A stretch of DNA of 64,000 nucleotides from Membranipora membranacea (taxonomy: Eukaryota > Bryozoa > Gymnolaemata > Cheilostomatida > Membraniporidae), in the NCBI GenBank assembly GCA_914767715.1, contig OU612074.1, positions 6,525,501-6,589,500 on the forward strand. The letters run 5' to 3'. The position numbers and the translations under genes are program-made. Below, one piece after another: positions 23,431 to 34,799 of the stretch. The notes under the pieces were generated by a model, which saw nothing but the letters and a program-made list of their open reading frames with translations, searched no databases and had not been told where the DNA came from. Every line of letters begins with the position of its first letter. The stretch's first letter is position 1.

Positions 23431-26400
23431 ATGCAGTCACATCATATTAAACTGGCAAATTTCTTCATCTTCTTGCTAACTGTTGTACCAGTGTCTATAA
23501 CGGCCAGATCTATAGCTGGGGGAGCTTCTTCTCCTAGTGCTTTTGCATCAAGAATCTACGGATTTACTAACAAGCTACTTCGAAAGCTGGTTTGTATATC
23601 AAATTGTGTTTTGTGAACTTTTAAGGATATTGAGTGTACGGCTAATGAAAAAAAAATTGTGAAGTGACTTTCTTGTTCAAACACTTTCCCTTTTTGTAAT
23701 AAGGGGGGGGGGGATTTTCATCACAATAGTCTGTTTCCGGCTGAAACACTTTGTAACTAGTCATATCTAGCACAATCCCTGTTTATGACAAAACAGAGGG
23801 TGGGCTGCCCCTAAAGAGGGACGCAAGTTGCCCGGAGTCCACATACTGAGAGTGTGATACATCCTAGCAAGCTAGAATGCATCCTAGAGGTGAGGTCATG
23901 GTGGACCTCCTAATCGTGAGTGTGCAGCAAGCTGCCAGAAACTGAAACAGGCACTAATCAGCCATTAGCCATGACACTTTGATCTTAGCCAATAGGCCGA
24001 AAGCGATCTAGCACAATCCAGTGCTACAACTCTCTGTAAGCTTTTTACTGGTAACAGCCTATACGCTTAATGCAATTTTCCAATCTTTGTTGAGCAGGTG
24101 TCAATTGATATATCTGTCACCTATATTTTTCCTAATTTCAATCACTTTGCATTTGCCAAGATGGAGCTGAATTGTACTAAATAACTGCCGTCAAGTACAA
24201 CTTAATTCTGGACCAAATGTTTGAATAACAACACAACACAGCTCAGCCTGGGATTCCACTTGAACCCATCACTTGTCTATCTCGGAATTTCCAAGAGTTG
24301 CATCCTGGGATATTTCTATACAGGTTTTATTTAGCCCTGTTCACACGACCACGGGTTTTGGTTTTTTTGGTCCACAAACCCAAAAAAACCAAAACCCGTG
24401 GCTGTGTGAACAGGCCTAGGTTTTATTGTATAATGCACCTGCACTGTCTATATAAATGAAGTACTGGCTCTCACATTCACACTGACATTGAAACAACACT
24501 ATTAACAATTGTATCTCTGATTGTGAGAGTCAATTTAGTTTGAGAATATAACATGTTCCCACCCCTCATAAATGAAAAGAACCTTCTGATGGTACTCACG
24601 CTATTTCACTCACTCTCTCAATCAATCAGTGATATACATGCGATAGTTTACAACATCATCAGTGTGCCAACACTGTATATATAAATAAAGTACTGGCTCT
24701 CATGTTTGTAGCATCTTACTGAGGTGATTGGTAATGGTAACAAAAATGGTAACTGCTTACCTGGAGCGCTATGCACTGACAACAACAATGGTAATCTGAA
24801 TGGAAATGATAATAATGGATTCCCTGAAGGCGGCAATGGGAATCATAATGGAAATTGTCTTGGAGGTGAGATTTAGACGAATCTTATTAGCCTAATGGCT
24901 GAGATCAAGATCAACTGTAAATGGCTGACTAGTGTCAAATTCAGTTTATGCAGCTTTCTGCTCACTCAAGAAATAGGTTTGTGACCTAACACTACAAGGC
25001 TGCATTCTAGTATCTGGAAAGCATCTCATTCTTAGTCAGAGAAATTCAGAGCACCGTAAGGCCCCTTTTGGTCCATGCCAATATTCTATTGCCAACTTCA
25101 CTATCAGATAATAAATTTGAGTGAAAAGAGAATCGGATAAAATATCTGAATCTATTCATGGGAGATGAATGAACACTTTGGTGTAAGAGAGGTTTGGTGA
25201 GTCAATACAGCTTCAAAGGTGAGGTAGGGGGTCGGTGTCCCCCCAAACCACCAAACAAAGCTTGTCAAGGCTGGCTTACGAAAGTTTTGCTGAGTCAAGA
25301 TAGTTTCGAAGGTGTGTTAGATGATGTTCGTCCTACCCTGCCTATATGTATCTTATAATCTTTGAAATTGTTTCATCGTTCTACAGGTCACTGCTCAGAC
25401 TCTGAGAATGGTAATGCTAATGGTAACGGAAACACCAACCTGCAGCGAATCCTAAAGAAGATAGGTAAAAATGGTAATAACAACGGGAACTGCAAAGGGA
25501 ATTGTCACCACACTACACTCGGGAATACTAATGGGAATTCTAATATAGATGGTATAAATGGTGAGTTAACAGTTTCCATGTAAACGTCAGAAGTTGTATG
25601 TACTTAGGATCAGAGATTGTATTAAAACATCCATCCGTAGGAAGTTTGATCCTGAAAGGAGAACAAGCAATATGGCGACATGATAAATAACAAGAAAACT
25701 TACCCTGAGTTAGACAATACGGTTTGAAGTTTTCGGGTACTGATCTGCGATTATAAGATCTGAGACTCTGATTATAATAATTTGCTATCTACTGCTACTA
25801 ATTTCTGAGTCAGGTAGGGGGTCTTCAAGACACTAACTGACCATGATTCATACTACTTGTCTTATCAAGAGGGGGGGGGTACCTTGTTTTGGCAGTGAGG
25901 AATCATTACGGCTAATGAAGCAACCTTTACTTTGGAGATAGTGATAAGTTACGGCCTTAAAGGGGTGTCCGTGCTGGTAATGAGAGAAAACAATCCTAAT
26001 GAATATTACAGGTAACTTGAATGGTAACTGTCAGGGTAACTGTGATGGAGCTGTAGCAGGTAATGGTGATGGTAACAATGGAACAGATGGCCAGCCTCAT
26101 GGTAATAACAACGGGAACTGCATCGGTATGTTTAAATAGAGAAATGAGTAAAGGGTGAAATAGATAGCCGTTCAAACCAGGACTAATTAATTACAAAACA
26201 AAGTAAAAGTTTGGACTGTAGTAAAGCTGTTAGATATTGTGGAATGATGTGTCTTATATGTTTTGAGACCAGTCAGGACAATCGGGCCAAGTGATATAAA
26301 ACAAAGATTATCTTGCATAAAAATGTGAGATCCGTGAAGTTCTCCTGACCAATAATGTGCACTATGACAGCCGTCAGGATGAGAGGAGACTCAGTTTTAA

Positions 26401-26890
26401 AACATTCTTAATGTATTCATTGAACGAACATACAATGCACTAGCTAGAACAAAGATTTTAATATATGTCATGTACAAAATCGTCTTAGAACTGGAAAGTC
26501 ATTGGCCTCAAGTTTTTGACAGTAGTAATTATTGATTCATTCTCTATTATGCTGTATTATCGAGTGGTATTTCTCTTTACTGCGGCTGAGATCACAGGAT
26601 TTTCACATTTGTAAGCATCTGTCCATAAAACTAACAAAATTTAAATGGGATGTAGGTCAGAGAAAATCATTCAATTATATAAACACCTTTTTTATTGTTT
26701 TATGATAGGAAACTGCAATGATTTTGAAGGCGGAAATGAGACTAACGGGAATAGCATCGACAACTGCATAGGTAACTGTGCTAATCACAAACCAGGGGAG
26801 AAAAGAAGTGAACATTACAAAAGACAAAACCAGATAAGAAACCACCTGAATAAAATCATAAAAGATATAGTAAACTACCAGCCAGTTTAG
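23431..26890 (+). CDS. Asn-Gly-Cys cassette secreted protein B (unrecognised family)
   Basis: Five exons: 23431-23589, 24712-24865, 25387-25560, 26012-26125 and 26709-26890, giving 783 bases and 260 residues in frame. Exon 1 gives a signal peptide (hydrophobic run FFIFLLTVVPVSITA) and ends FTNKLLRKL, matching FTNRILAEL in gene C. Exon 2 starts HLTEVIGNGN and has the same length as exon 2 of gene C (154). Exon 3 (174) carries KNGNNNGNCKGNC, nearly shared with C. Exon 4 (114) has GNLNGNCQGNCDGAVAG. Exon 5 opens GNCNDFEGGNETNGN and ends in a basic tail of about 35 residues. Intron phases are 0,1,1,1 as in A and C. The first donor is GTTTGT, weaker than the rest. The gene starts about 660 bases after gene A stops, a tandem duplicate. 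I saw no TATA box. Confidence 0.78.
23778..23953 (+). repeat. Dispersed repeat, copy 1 (intron of gene B)
   Basis: The stretch from CCTGTTTATGACA to GAAACTGAAACAGGCA recurs at 63831-64000 with scattered changes and in the same orientation. It includes the shared block GAGAGTGTGATACATCCTA. It has no coding potential and its class is unknown. Confidence 0.75.
24332..24417. mobile_element. Short foldback MITE with 10-bp target duplication
   Basis: The 86-bp element is almost all inverted repeat. The arms of about 38 bases read TAGCCCTGTTCACACGACC and TAGGCCTGTTCACACAGCC before a shared ACGGGTTTTGG tract. AGGTTTTATT flanks it exactly on both sides (24322-24331 and 24418-24427). It lies in intron 1 of gene B. 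The 9-10 base duplication suggests a Mutator-like mobiliser, which is inference. Confidence 0.8.
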
Positions 26891-27075
26891 TTTAAAATGG
26901 CAATACTGTCAACCTGGAGAGAGACTGTTATTGTTATACTTGTCCCATATGATTGAAAATGTCTTGGAATAATAGTTATCCCAATTATCAACGTGAGCTG
27001 ACAAAACTTTATCTATCAATATTTGTGAACGAAGTCAAACAGTACTCTTTAGTTTTTTCTTTTCATTGCAACTAA

Positions 27076-27081
27076 AATAAA
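27076..27081 (+). promoter_or_regulatory. Poly(A) signal candidate for Asn-Gly gene B
   Basis: AATAAA lies about 185 bases after the stop codon of gene B and before a SINE at 27150. Confidence 0.4.
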
Positions 27082-27149
27082 GTTGATAAAGGAACTAAAA
27101 CGGCGCAGAACTAGAGTGATGACAACTGCAGTGTTTAGCACTCTGCACT

Positions 27150-27340
27150 GGAGCAGGACGTAGCTCAGTCGGTTAGTGCACCGGACTGCGTTGAAGGTCT
27201 TGGTTTCGAGTCCCACTGCAGCCCACTGACTACTTGGGATTGCTGGACAGAGAAACTGAGAGCAAATTGGCGCAGATATTGCGGCCCAGCCCTTAAGGAT
27301 AAGGCAACCACTATCTTGCCACCCATTCTCCGGGATGCTA
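27150..27340 (+). repeat. tRNA-derived SINE, best copy
   Basis: The A box GTAGCTCAGTCGGTTAGTGC (about 27160-27179) and B box GGTTTCGAGTCCC (27202-27214) have tRNA-like spacing. They are followed by a non-tRNA body from CACTGCAGCCCACTGAC onward. The 3' end is not clearly defined. Related heads occur at 13700 and more weakly at 33958 and 11636. Confidence 0.65.
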
Positions 27341-28133
27341 TGAGTGATGAAACCTTTTGAATTTACCCAACATTTTAACCTATTCTACACTCTGCTCCCA
27401 TGCCTGCTAAGGGAACCGAATGGAGAATATCAACTTGCATCCAGCTTCCACAAGCCCTTGCTCTTGCAGCTTAGTAATACATGAGGGGCAAGCATGCCAG
27501 AATTCAAGCAAAAGCAAATTTTAATCATTGGTTATCATACCTGCTTTGAATGTTACATGTTCCTAGTGTATATATTTTTGTAGTAAGTCAACAGCATCAG
27601 TAGACACCTGGCATAAATGAGCTCTGCTAGTTTTTTGTAATGGTATATAACTGGTATCACTTTGCTCCCATTATGAAAAGGATTAGATTTTATTGTGAAA
27701 CAGATGAAAAAAATATCAAGTCAGGATATTCTAATCAGGCTAACAAATATGCTCAAAAACCAACACCGACCCAAAGGATGCAAAAATGGAAAAAGTGATA
27801 CACAATCTAACACAATGGCTCGTCGAAAGGGAGTATACACAAAATATTCTGTCCCACAAAATTTGTGTTGAGTAACAAATAGATCTGCAGGTAGTGATGT
27901 TAGTAAAATCAACCATTAATATATATTATATATAAGATTGAATCTTTTTACAGTATGGCTTAATGTGTCCTATGAGTAAACTTTTCCCCAACAACATAGA
28001 TTATTTTTACCACTCAAAATAGTACAAGGCTATTATAATAAGAGCGAGTATTCCATAAAAAGCAAGAACTAAAAACTAGGTTGCGACATTATTATAACTG
28101 CAACAGTTCAGGGCAAACAAGATGGCTGACTAC

Positions 28134-31100
28134 TTATTCACTTGGACTAGATGGCTCAGGAGTTTCATCAATTACCTTTTCAATGTGGGATGACTCAATT
28201 GCTTTTTGTCCCTGATTTTTCTTCATGATGTAGTAATCTATCGTACCAGGGACTACTTTCACACACAATCTTCCCAGAAAACCCCCTGCGGCAGCGCAAC
28301 AAATCATGGCACCTGGCAATGGGATACACATACCTATTATCATACCCAAAAGGGAACCAATCAAGGAACCACCACTTGATGTTGCATTTCTACCAAGATT
28401 TCTGAGGAATGTTTTCCACTCCATCTCATTTTGCTTGTAAGACTGGTAATCCGAAAGAGTTTGAAGAAATAAGATGACTGCTTCTATGGCCAGTGAAATA
28501 CCAAACCCAGCTGCAGCTACCTTACCCACATGCACCGCATTGGCGGCTTTAGAAAATCCATTATTCATGATTCCCTTCCAACCATCACTACTACCTCCTG
28601 CTATCGATCGCAGAAATGCCTCTTTGGCACCTACATTTCCTATGTGCTTTGGCATGTGAAATAACAATGTTGCTACGGTCCTTGCAATTTTCTTGAGTAA
28701 TAGCTCAACAGGTAAATCTACAGCGCAAAGTTCAACAATAGGACAGAAAAGAATTCTTTTCATTGCATCCTCACTGTAGGGAAAGTCTGTTAGTGCACAT
28801 GTGATAAGATGTTGACAGTTTTGCACCGTAGGATTGTAATGTCCGATTCCTAATTTCTGTATTACACCATTTAAGACAGAATGCTTGTCTTGATGGGATT
28901 GCGGATAGTACAGATCATTCCTTATACGATCCACCTTCCCATCCAGTAGCGGTCTGAAAATGTCGGCTCCATTTTCAGATGCCCAATCATGAGCATCCAA
29001 GAATAGCAGCTCTTTACCATTCTCATCAACCTGCAAACAAAACAAAATTGTGTCTCTCAGTTGTGTGAACGCTTACATACATTTACCTTGAACTCTCAGA
29101 ATTGTTTTGTATATGAATACCAAATGTTTTGTAATGATAAGAAATGTTAATACTAAAGTCTGAGTTGTTCCTCTTATTTCATGGGAACACAAATCAAAAT
29201 ACTTATGATATCTATGCCTTATAATTGGGATCGCCAAACACCCGCACACTAATTTGCTTATCATATTTGCATAATTAACATTTTATAAATTACTGTTCAT
29301 GCAAAATAAAATCAGCTTTATCCTAGCCAGTTCCAGCGCATACCTTCTTACTTGCTGTGATGATTTGCATTTTAGCTCTGCACAGGGACACCTTCAACCC
29401 ATCCAACCCCAATCCTGTGGAATAGTGGAAGATGGTGAGATAGATTGCCTACAAAAGGCAAACACTCTGAGCATTAACATGTAAACACAGTAAGCCGAAC
29501 CTCGAGTTAAGTTTAATCTCAGATCACGTATACCACAACCAAGGAGTGCGTGTGAACTATTTCCTTTATAGCATCAGATAAATTGTACATGTTGATAGTA
29601 GCCCACTTGAGAACACACTGGGCCAATGGTTGTTGTTACTAAGACCAATTGTTGTTGTCAAGGTTATGATACCAACGTTGACAGATTTGGACACTTAATA
29701 TATTGTTGGAAAGCTAATCGAACACTGATTCCGAAAATATTGGTTTCAGCATGATGTCATGTCATGGTGTTGTGCTATTTTGGTGAAAGGCATGATAAGT
29801 GTCTTTCAAGAGGGCTTTTAAGAACGATGTGGTACAGATACAATGGTTCATATCGGACTTTCAACTGATTAACAATGACAAGACATATCAGAAGCATCCA
29901 TGAGGGACAATTCCTGGCTCCTGTGGCATTGCGCACCAGAGGAAAAGTCGTCTTTTACGCATTTGTTATTAGCTTGTTTAGGTCGCTTTGGTTCAATAGA
30001 TTAGGCTCCAATGTGATGCAAACCACACACAGAAAAAACAGGTTATTTACTATGGGAAGACCCTATGCTACATTTCATGACTATTAAAAAACTTTGGAAT
30101 CAAATATTGTTGGGAGTTGGGAGTTGCCCTCTCTGTCAGAATGCATATAATTCTATTATAAAACTAACGATATATAAAATGTCAAAATCGGACAACGTTG
30201 GTATCATAGCCTTAAATACAACTTACCCTACTATGCTCCCTAATGGCATAGGAGAGGAAGTGGTGTGAGTATAATCCATTCAGTCTTCTCACACCGTAAT
30301 GATTAGCACGGTTGTCAGGATCATCCTCTGGCTTGAAGAACATCCGGAGTTTTGCATCAACACAATAGTCCTGTGGTGTATTGACAGGGACTGCTTCACC
30401 TCTTACAATCCGATCTAGCCTCTCGCGCATATAATAACGCAGAATGAGTGCTGCATTTGGCTGGGAATGCCATTCTTTCTCATTAGTGCGGAGAGTCTCA
30501 TTATTGTTCTCTTCAACCTGTCAACACAAACAGATGTGTCACACACTTGGCAGCTTTGCTAAATGCACTCATTCTTGTCATTATGGAGAATTGTTCCCTA
30601 ATCTACACAAAAAACACACACAGAAAACTAGGTTAGGAAAATAAACAAGCAACCATCAGAGTTCGGCTATAGGCAGGGCATTATTGTCACAAGCAAGGAG
30701 CTTTTTACCTCCCATTGCAGGGAAGTAATAAGATAAATTGTAGCAAATTATGATTTAAACACCATTTACAGTTGGCTCTACAATCATGACCATACAGTGA
30801 CTAACCAACAGTACAGTAACTCGGCTGTTTGAATGTATACTGTCTTGTCAACCAATCAAGTTTCAGCTACTATGCAGCTGTATTAACAAGTCATTGTGAT
30901 GGTGGATTCGAGACGTATATGGCCAAGATACACTTTTAGACTCTGTATCTTGGCAGTTGTATACAGATGGACACCGCTAAATCCACGATATCGAAGTATA
31001 CAGCCATCTGATATGCCTGGTTCTGTTGTGGAGGTGTTTATCAATCAAGTTCAATTCTCACCTTTTTTGTCGCAGTCATTGTGATGGTTTGTTTGCGTGT

Positions 31101-32203
31101 CCCAGGCAAATCGTCATTCAACCGATTCAGTTTTGATTCTGATGTGAAGTACAACCATGTGAACAAGTCAATTTCTACTTTTATCATCTAAAAGTAAAAT
31201 ATGAACTCAAAAGTATTCAACAGGATATAGAAAAGCTTTTGAACACTTGTGAAAAAACAGCTATAGCTACAGTCTTGTGTAAATACGATTATTTAATCGT
31301 GTTTACACAATAGCTGAGAGAAATCTAATAGATAAGTATGGTCATATCTTATTGGTGCCACTCTTGGAAACTTCCAAAAGTATGGTCAGGACTTCAAAGT
31401 TCAATTTGTTCAATCCATAGCAACCTCTAATGCTGTTCTATATTTTCCACTTATAGATAGCTCACTTCGATCATTTATTGAAGGCGGGTTACATACAAGA
31501 AGTTGTAGTACGCTAAGATTATTAAATGAATAAAAAGGTACGATGAACCAGAAAGTTGTTGGTCAAAATCAAGCAATGAAGAGCCGAATTAATTTGTTGC
31601 AGTATTCTCAGTGTGTCGATTTAGGAACACAGTGACTCACTGATGACTGTAAAATACTGATCGAACAATAGTTTATCAAATTCCTACCTCACTTGTTTCC
31701 TCAATTGTGCGTATATAGAAATACTGTGAACGGATTCCTCTGTGCCTCCGTATTCTGTAATAATGATGATTATGCTCTTTGAGTTCTCGGAAGAGGGCGT
31801 CAGCGTAATTCGGTTTTCCCACTACCTCTTTCGTAGTGGTCTACAAGAAAGTAATAGTTCTTTATTAGCCGTAATTGAGTAATTATCCAAAGTGATAATA
31901 TACACATATATCAGTACTTTTGAGTCAACGCATTCTTGAGCTCTTGGCTCACTCATGTCAATCTTTAATAAGATGTCACCATAAACTGATTGCTTGCTAT
32001 TCTTTCTCTCGTCTCATTATCAATCAATATAACCTCTTCAACACAAAGTTTGAATTTTAACAAAGACATAACACCATGATGCTATAATGCTGTTATTTGT
32101 AAATTTCTATGATTACCTCCAAAATATGTGATGTGATGTCCAAGTCTCTTTTGTTCTCTGACTGATCGCTACTTGGCTTTTCACTGGTATTGCTGGAAGC
32201 CAT
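28134..32203 (-). CDS. LRAT-like (NlpC/P60 superfamily) protein with hydrophobic C-terminus
   Basis: Five exons on the minus strand: 32203-32117, 31840-31688, 31187-31062, 30517-30227 and 29030-28134. All introns are phase 0 and the product is 517 residues. The start follows a TATA box at 32276-32282. Residues about 200-300 carry the LRAT-like signature: a His in GLYSHHF (207 or 208), a further His in DAHDW (233), and the Cys of an NCQH box (291), corresponding to the His-His-Cys centre and NCEH box of LRAT and HRASLS acyltransferases. Residues 390-411 and 439-475 form two hydrophobic, Gly-rich segments, suggesting membrane anchoring. There is no N-terminal signal peptide. The first 200 residues are charged and unrecognised. 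LRAT family members transfer acyl chains through a thioester on the Cys. The substrate here is unknown. The protein is about twice the usual size of the family. Confidence 0.75.
31275..31310. repeat. Intronic hairpin in the LRAT-like gene
   Basis: Arms TTGTGTAAATACGATTA and TAATCGTGTTTACACAA pair over 17 bases with one mismatch and a 2-base loop. It may be a worn foldback element. Confidence 0.55.
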
Positions 32204-32275
32204 GTCTCTAAAGTTTGACGTTCTTCGTCGTCGACAATCATGGAGCGTATAGAGCTCGCTATCAGGAGGGTGTGA

Positions 32276-32282
32276 TTTTATA
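32276..32282 (-). promoter_or_regulatory. TATA box of the LRAT-like gene
   Basis: On the minus strand TATAAAA lies about 75 bases before the ATG at 32203, giving a predicted leader of about 45 bases. Confidence 0.55.
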
Positions 32283-32395
32283 GGACTGGAGCCAGTGTTT
32301 CAAAACTAGGCAGCTTGTGATCTTGTGAAGTGACACGCCTCTGCCTCATAAGTTTTGATAATAATGAGGAAGTTTCGGTGATGTATTTCGGGAGG

Positions 32396-33550
32396 TACCC
32401 AGATTATAATGTTAAAACCTATTTTATATTGGTACTTGTGGATAGCTTACTTTATTATCATTTATGAGAGGTGACATGCAAACAATCTTATAGATAACCA
32501 CGCTCAAATCGTATTGCTAGGAGGATAAGCTAGCTTGTATCACTTTTGGATGCTTCCAAATGCAACGTCAGCACCGCTTCAAAGATCAATCTATGACTCA
32601 TCTTTAACTTTGCCAATAAACCAAGCTCTACTTCCTGAGGCTACTTGTCATTTGTGGTTATGCAAGATGGTAAAGCTCTGTTGCTCTGTTGTCTGCACCA
32701 TTGTAAAGAGATAATGTTCTTTGATGGGAAATTTCAACCCTCAAAGTACACTTCCAAAATTCAAGCATGTGACAAACCATTATGTATACAGTCTGCTACC
32801 AAGATGGTGACCTTCGATGTAAACTTATCGTTGGAGCATATCTATTCATCGCATCCACCTGTCCCACGCTCCCACTTCTTTGAAAGCATCACAACAATTA
32901 GAAGAACCCAGTCTCACTGTTACAAGAAAAGATGAACCAGTTTGTGAAAAGTTGTGAAATTTACTAATGATGATAAGAAATTTGAGAGATGCATTGGCAC
33001 TGCGCCCAGATTACAATATCCAAACTTGTTTCATCTTTGGAAGTGGAGGATAGCTTATTATATTATCATATGAAAGGCGGTCAAAATCAGGCCATTGGAT
33101 CCAATTTTGTGATCTCAATATTGCCAATAACCTGACAAATAAACACGCTCATATCTTATTGGTAGGAGGAAAAGCTACCTAATTTCACTTTTGGACAAGC
33201 TCTAATCCTGAGGCTACTTATCATGTGTAATTATGAAAGATAGTAAAGCTCTGTTGCTCTGTTCCCTGCACCATCATGAAGAGATAAGGTTCTTTGATGG
33301 ACAATTTTGGCCCTAAAACTAAGCTCCCGAAATTCAAGCATGTGACAACTGATTATGCATACAGACTGCTACCAAGATGGTGACTTTCCATGTAAACTTA
33401 TCGTCGGAGCATATCCTTTTAATGCACCCACCTGTCCCACGCTCCCACTCCTTTGAACGCATCCCAACAATCAGAAGAACCAAGTGATATTGTTACAAGC
33501 AAAGATGAACCAGTTTGTGAATAGTTGTGAAATTTACTAATGATAATTGG
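32396..33550. repeat. Diverged direct duplication, two units of about 0.6 kb
   Basis: Unit 1 (about 32396-32980) and unit 2 (about 33004-33550) share long blocks, for example AAAGCTCTGTTGCTCTGTT, CCACCTGTCCCACGCTCCCA and GTGAAATTTACTAATGAT. Internal deletions separate the blocks. A more degraded relative may lie at 31320-31560. No frame is conserved between the units, so they look non-coding. Confidence 0.75.
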
Positions 33551-33957
33551 TTTAAGTGAGATTTCCAGGCATTCTATTACACAACCACATCCAGTGCAGA
33601 AACATTGGAAGCAAAGAATAAAAAATTGTTGGATTTTCAAGTGAATTTATTGTGAACCTTGGAATATTTTTCTCAATTTGAGCGGGACTGCTCTGGAGGT
33701 TCAAACCTAATTCCGATTCCATTTATCATTGTAGATAGATTTTTATTTTTAGTAAGTTGGCTAAAATTAACATAGAGTTGACAACTTTCTTTTGCAGGCT
33801 GTGTAATGTGTCTTCAGGCAGAGAAAAATAATACTGCAGATTAGATCATGGCCTTCTGGTACATCAATCTTCTGGTGAGTTTACACTGCATAACTTTTAA
33901 TCTTAGCCATGTCTATGAGTTCATGACCATCGACCCATCCTTGTTGGGGATTGTGTG

Positions 33958-34050
33958 ATGGCGAGATTGTGCCATCGGTTAGCGCACTTGCAATCACTGC
34001 AAGGCGATCGGTGCTGCAAGATTTACGGGTTTGAATCCAACTGGGGAAGA
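33958..34050 (+). repeat. tRNA-like SINE fragment
   Basis: An A-box-like CATCGGTTAGCGCAC is followed by a B box GGGTTTGAATCC. Spacing is longer than in a tRNA and no complete cloverleaf forms. Confidence 0.45.
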
Positions 34051-34239
34051 TTTTAAGGTTGATTTGATTGTCCAAGCTCCCAACAACCCCGGGTGAATAT
34101 CTCCCCTGTGATTTACCAGAAGAAATGATAAACTTTAAGAAAATATGTCATAAATATGAGTCCTTGGTGTCTGTGATTGAAACATATACAGCTTAGCAGA
34201 GGATACTCTGTATTGGAAATCCGATATTGAGGTTAAAAA

Positions 34240-34790
34240 AAGACTTATTTATTCATTTATTTTTTTTTATTTCCTCATTGTTTTTTTATTCTTTTATCCA
34301 TCTTATCATCCATTAATGTATTAATTTATTCTTTCAATTATTCATTCATCAATTCATTTATTTATTTTTTTCAGTTTTTCGTTCATTTATTTGATTTGTT
34401 TATTTTCTTATTTATTTATTCATTTATATATTCATTCATTTATTCATTCAATTATTCAGTCATAATTTTTTTATTTATTCAGTTATTTATTTATTTATTT
34501 TGTTTATTTATTTGTTTGTTTGTTTGTTTGTTTGTTTGTTTGTTTGTTTGTTTGTTTGTTTGTTTGTTTGTTTGTTTGTTTGTTTGTTTGTTTGTTTGTT
34601 TGTTTGTTTGTTTGTTTGTTTGTTTGTTTGTTTGTTTGTTCGTTTATTCGTTTATTTATTTATTAATTTATTTATTAATTCATTTATTTATTTATTCATT
34701 TATTCATTTATTCATTTACTCATTCAATTATTCAGTCATTCATTTATTCATTTATATATTTATTTATTCATTTATTTTTTTTTTTTTGTT
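34240..34790. repeat. TTTG microsatellite in a TTTA/TTCA-rich tract
   Basis: About 30 uninterrupted TTTG units run from about 34511 to 34640, embedded in 500 bases of TTTA, TTCA and TTTT units. Open frames reading Leu-Phe-Val-Cys repeats across it are artefacts of the tetranucleotide. Confidence 0.95.
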
Positions 34791-34799
34791 GATGTTTGC

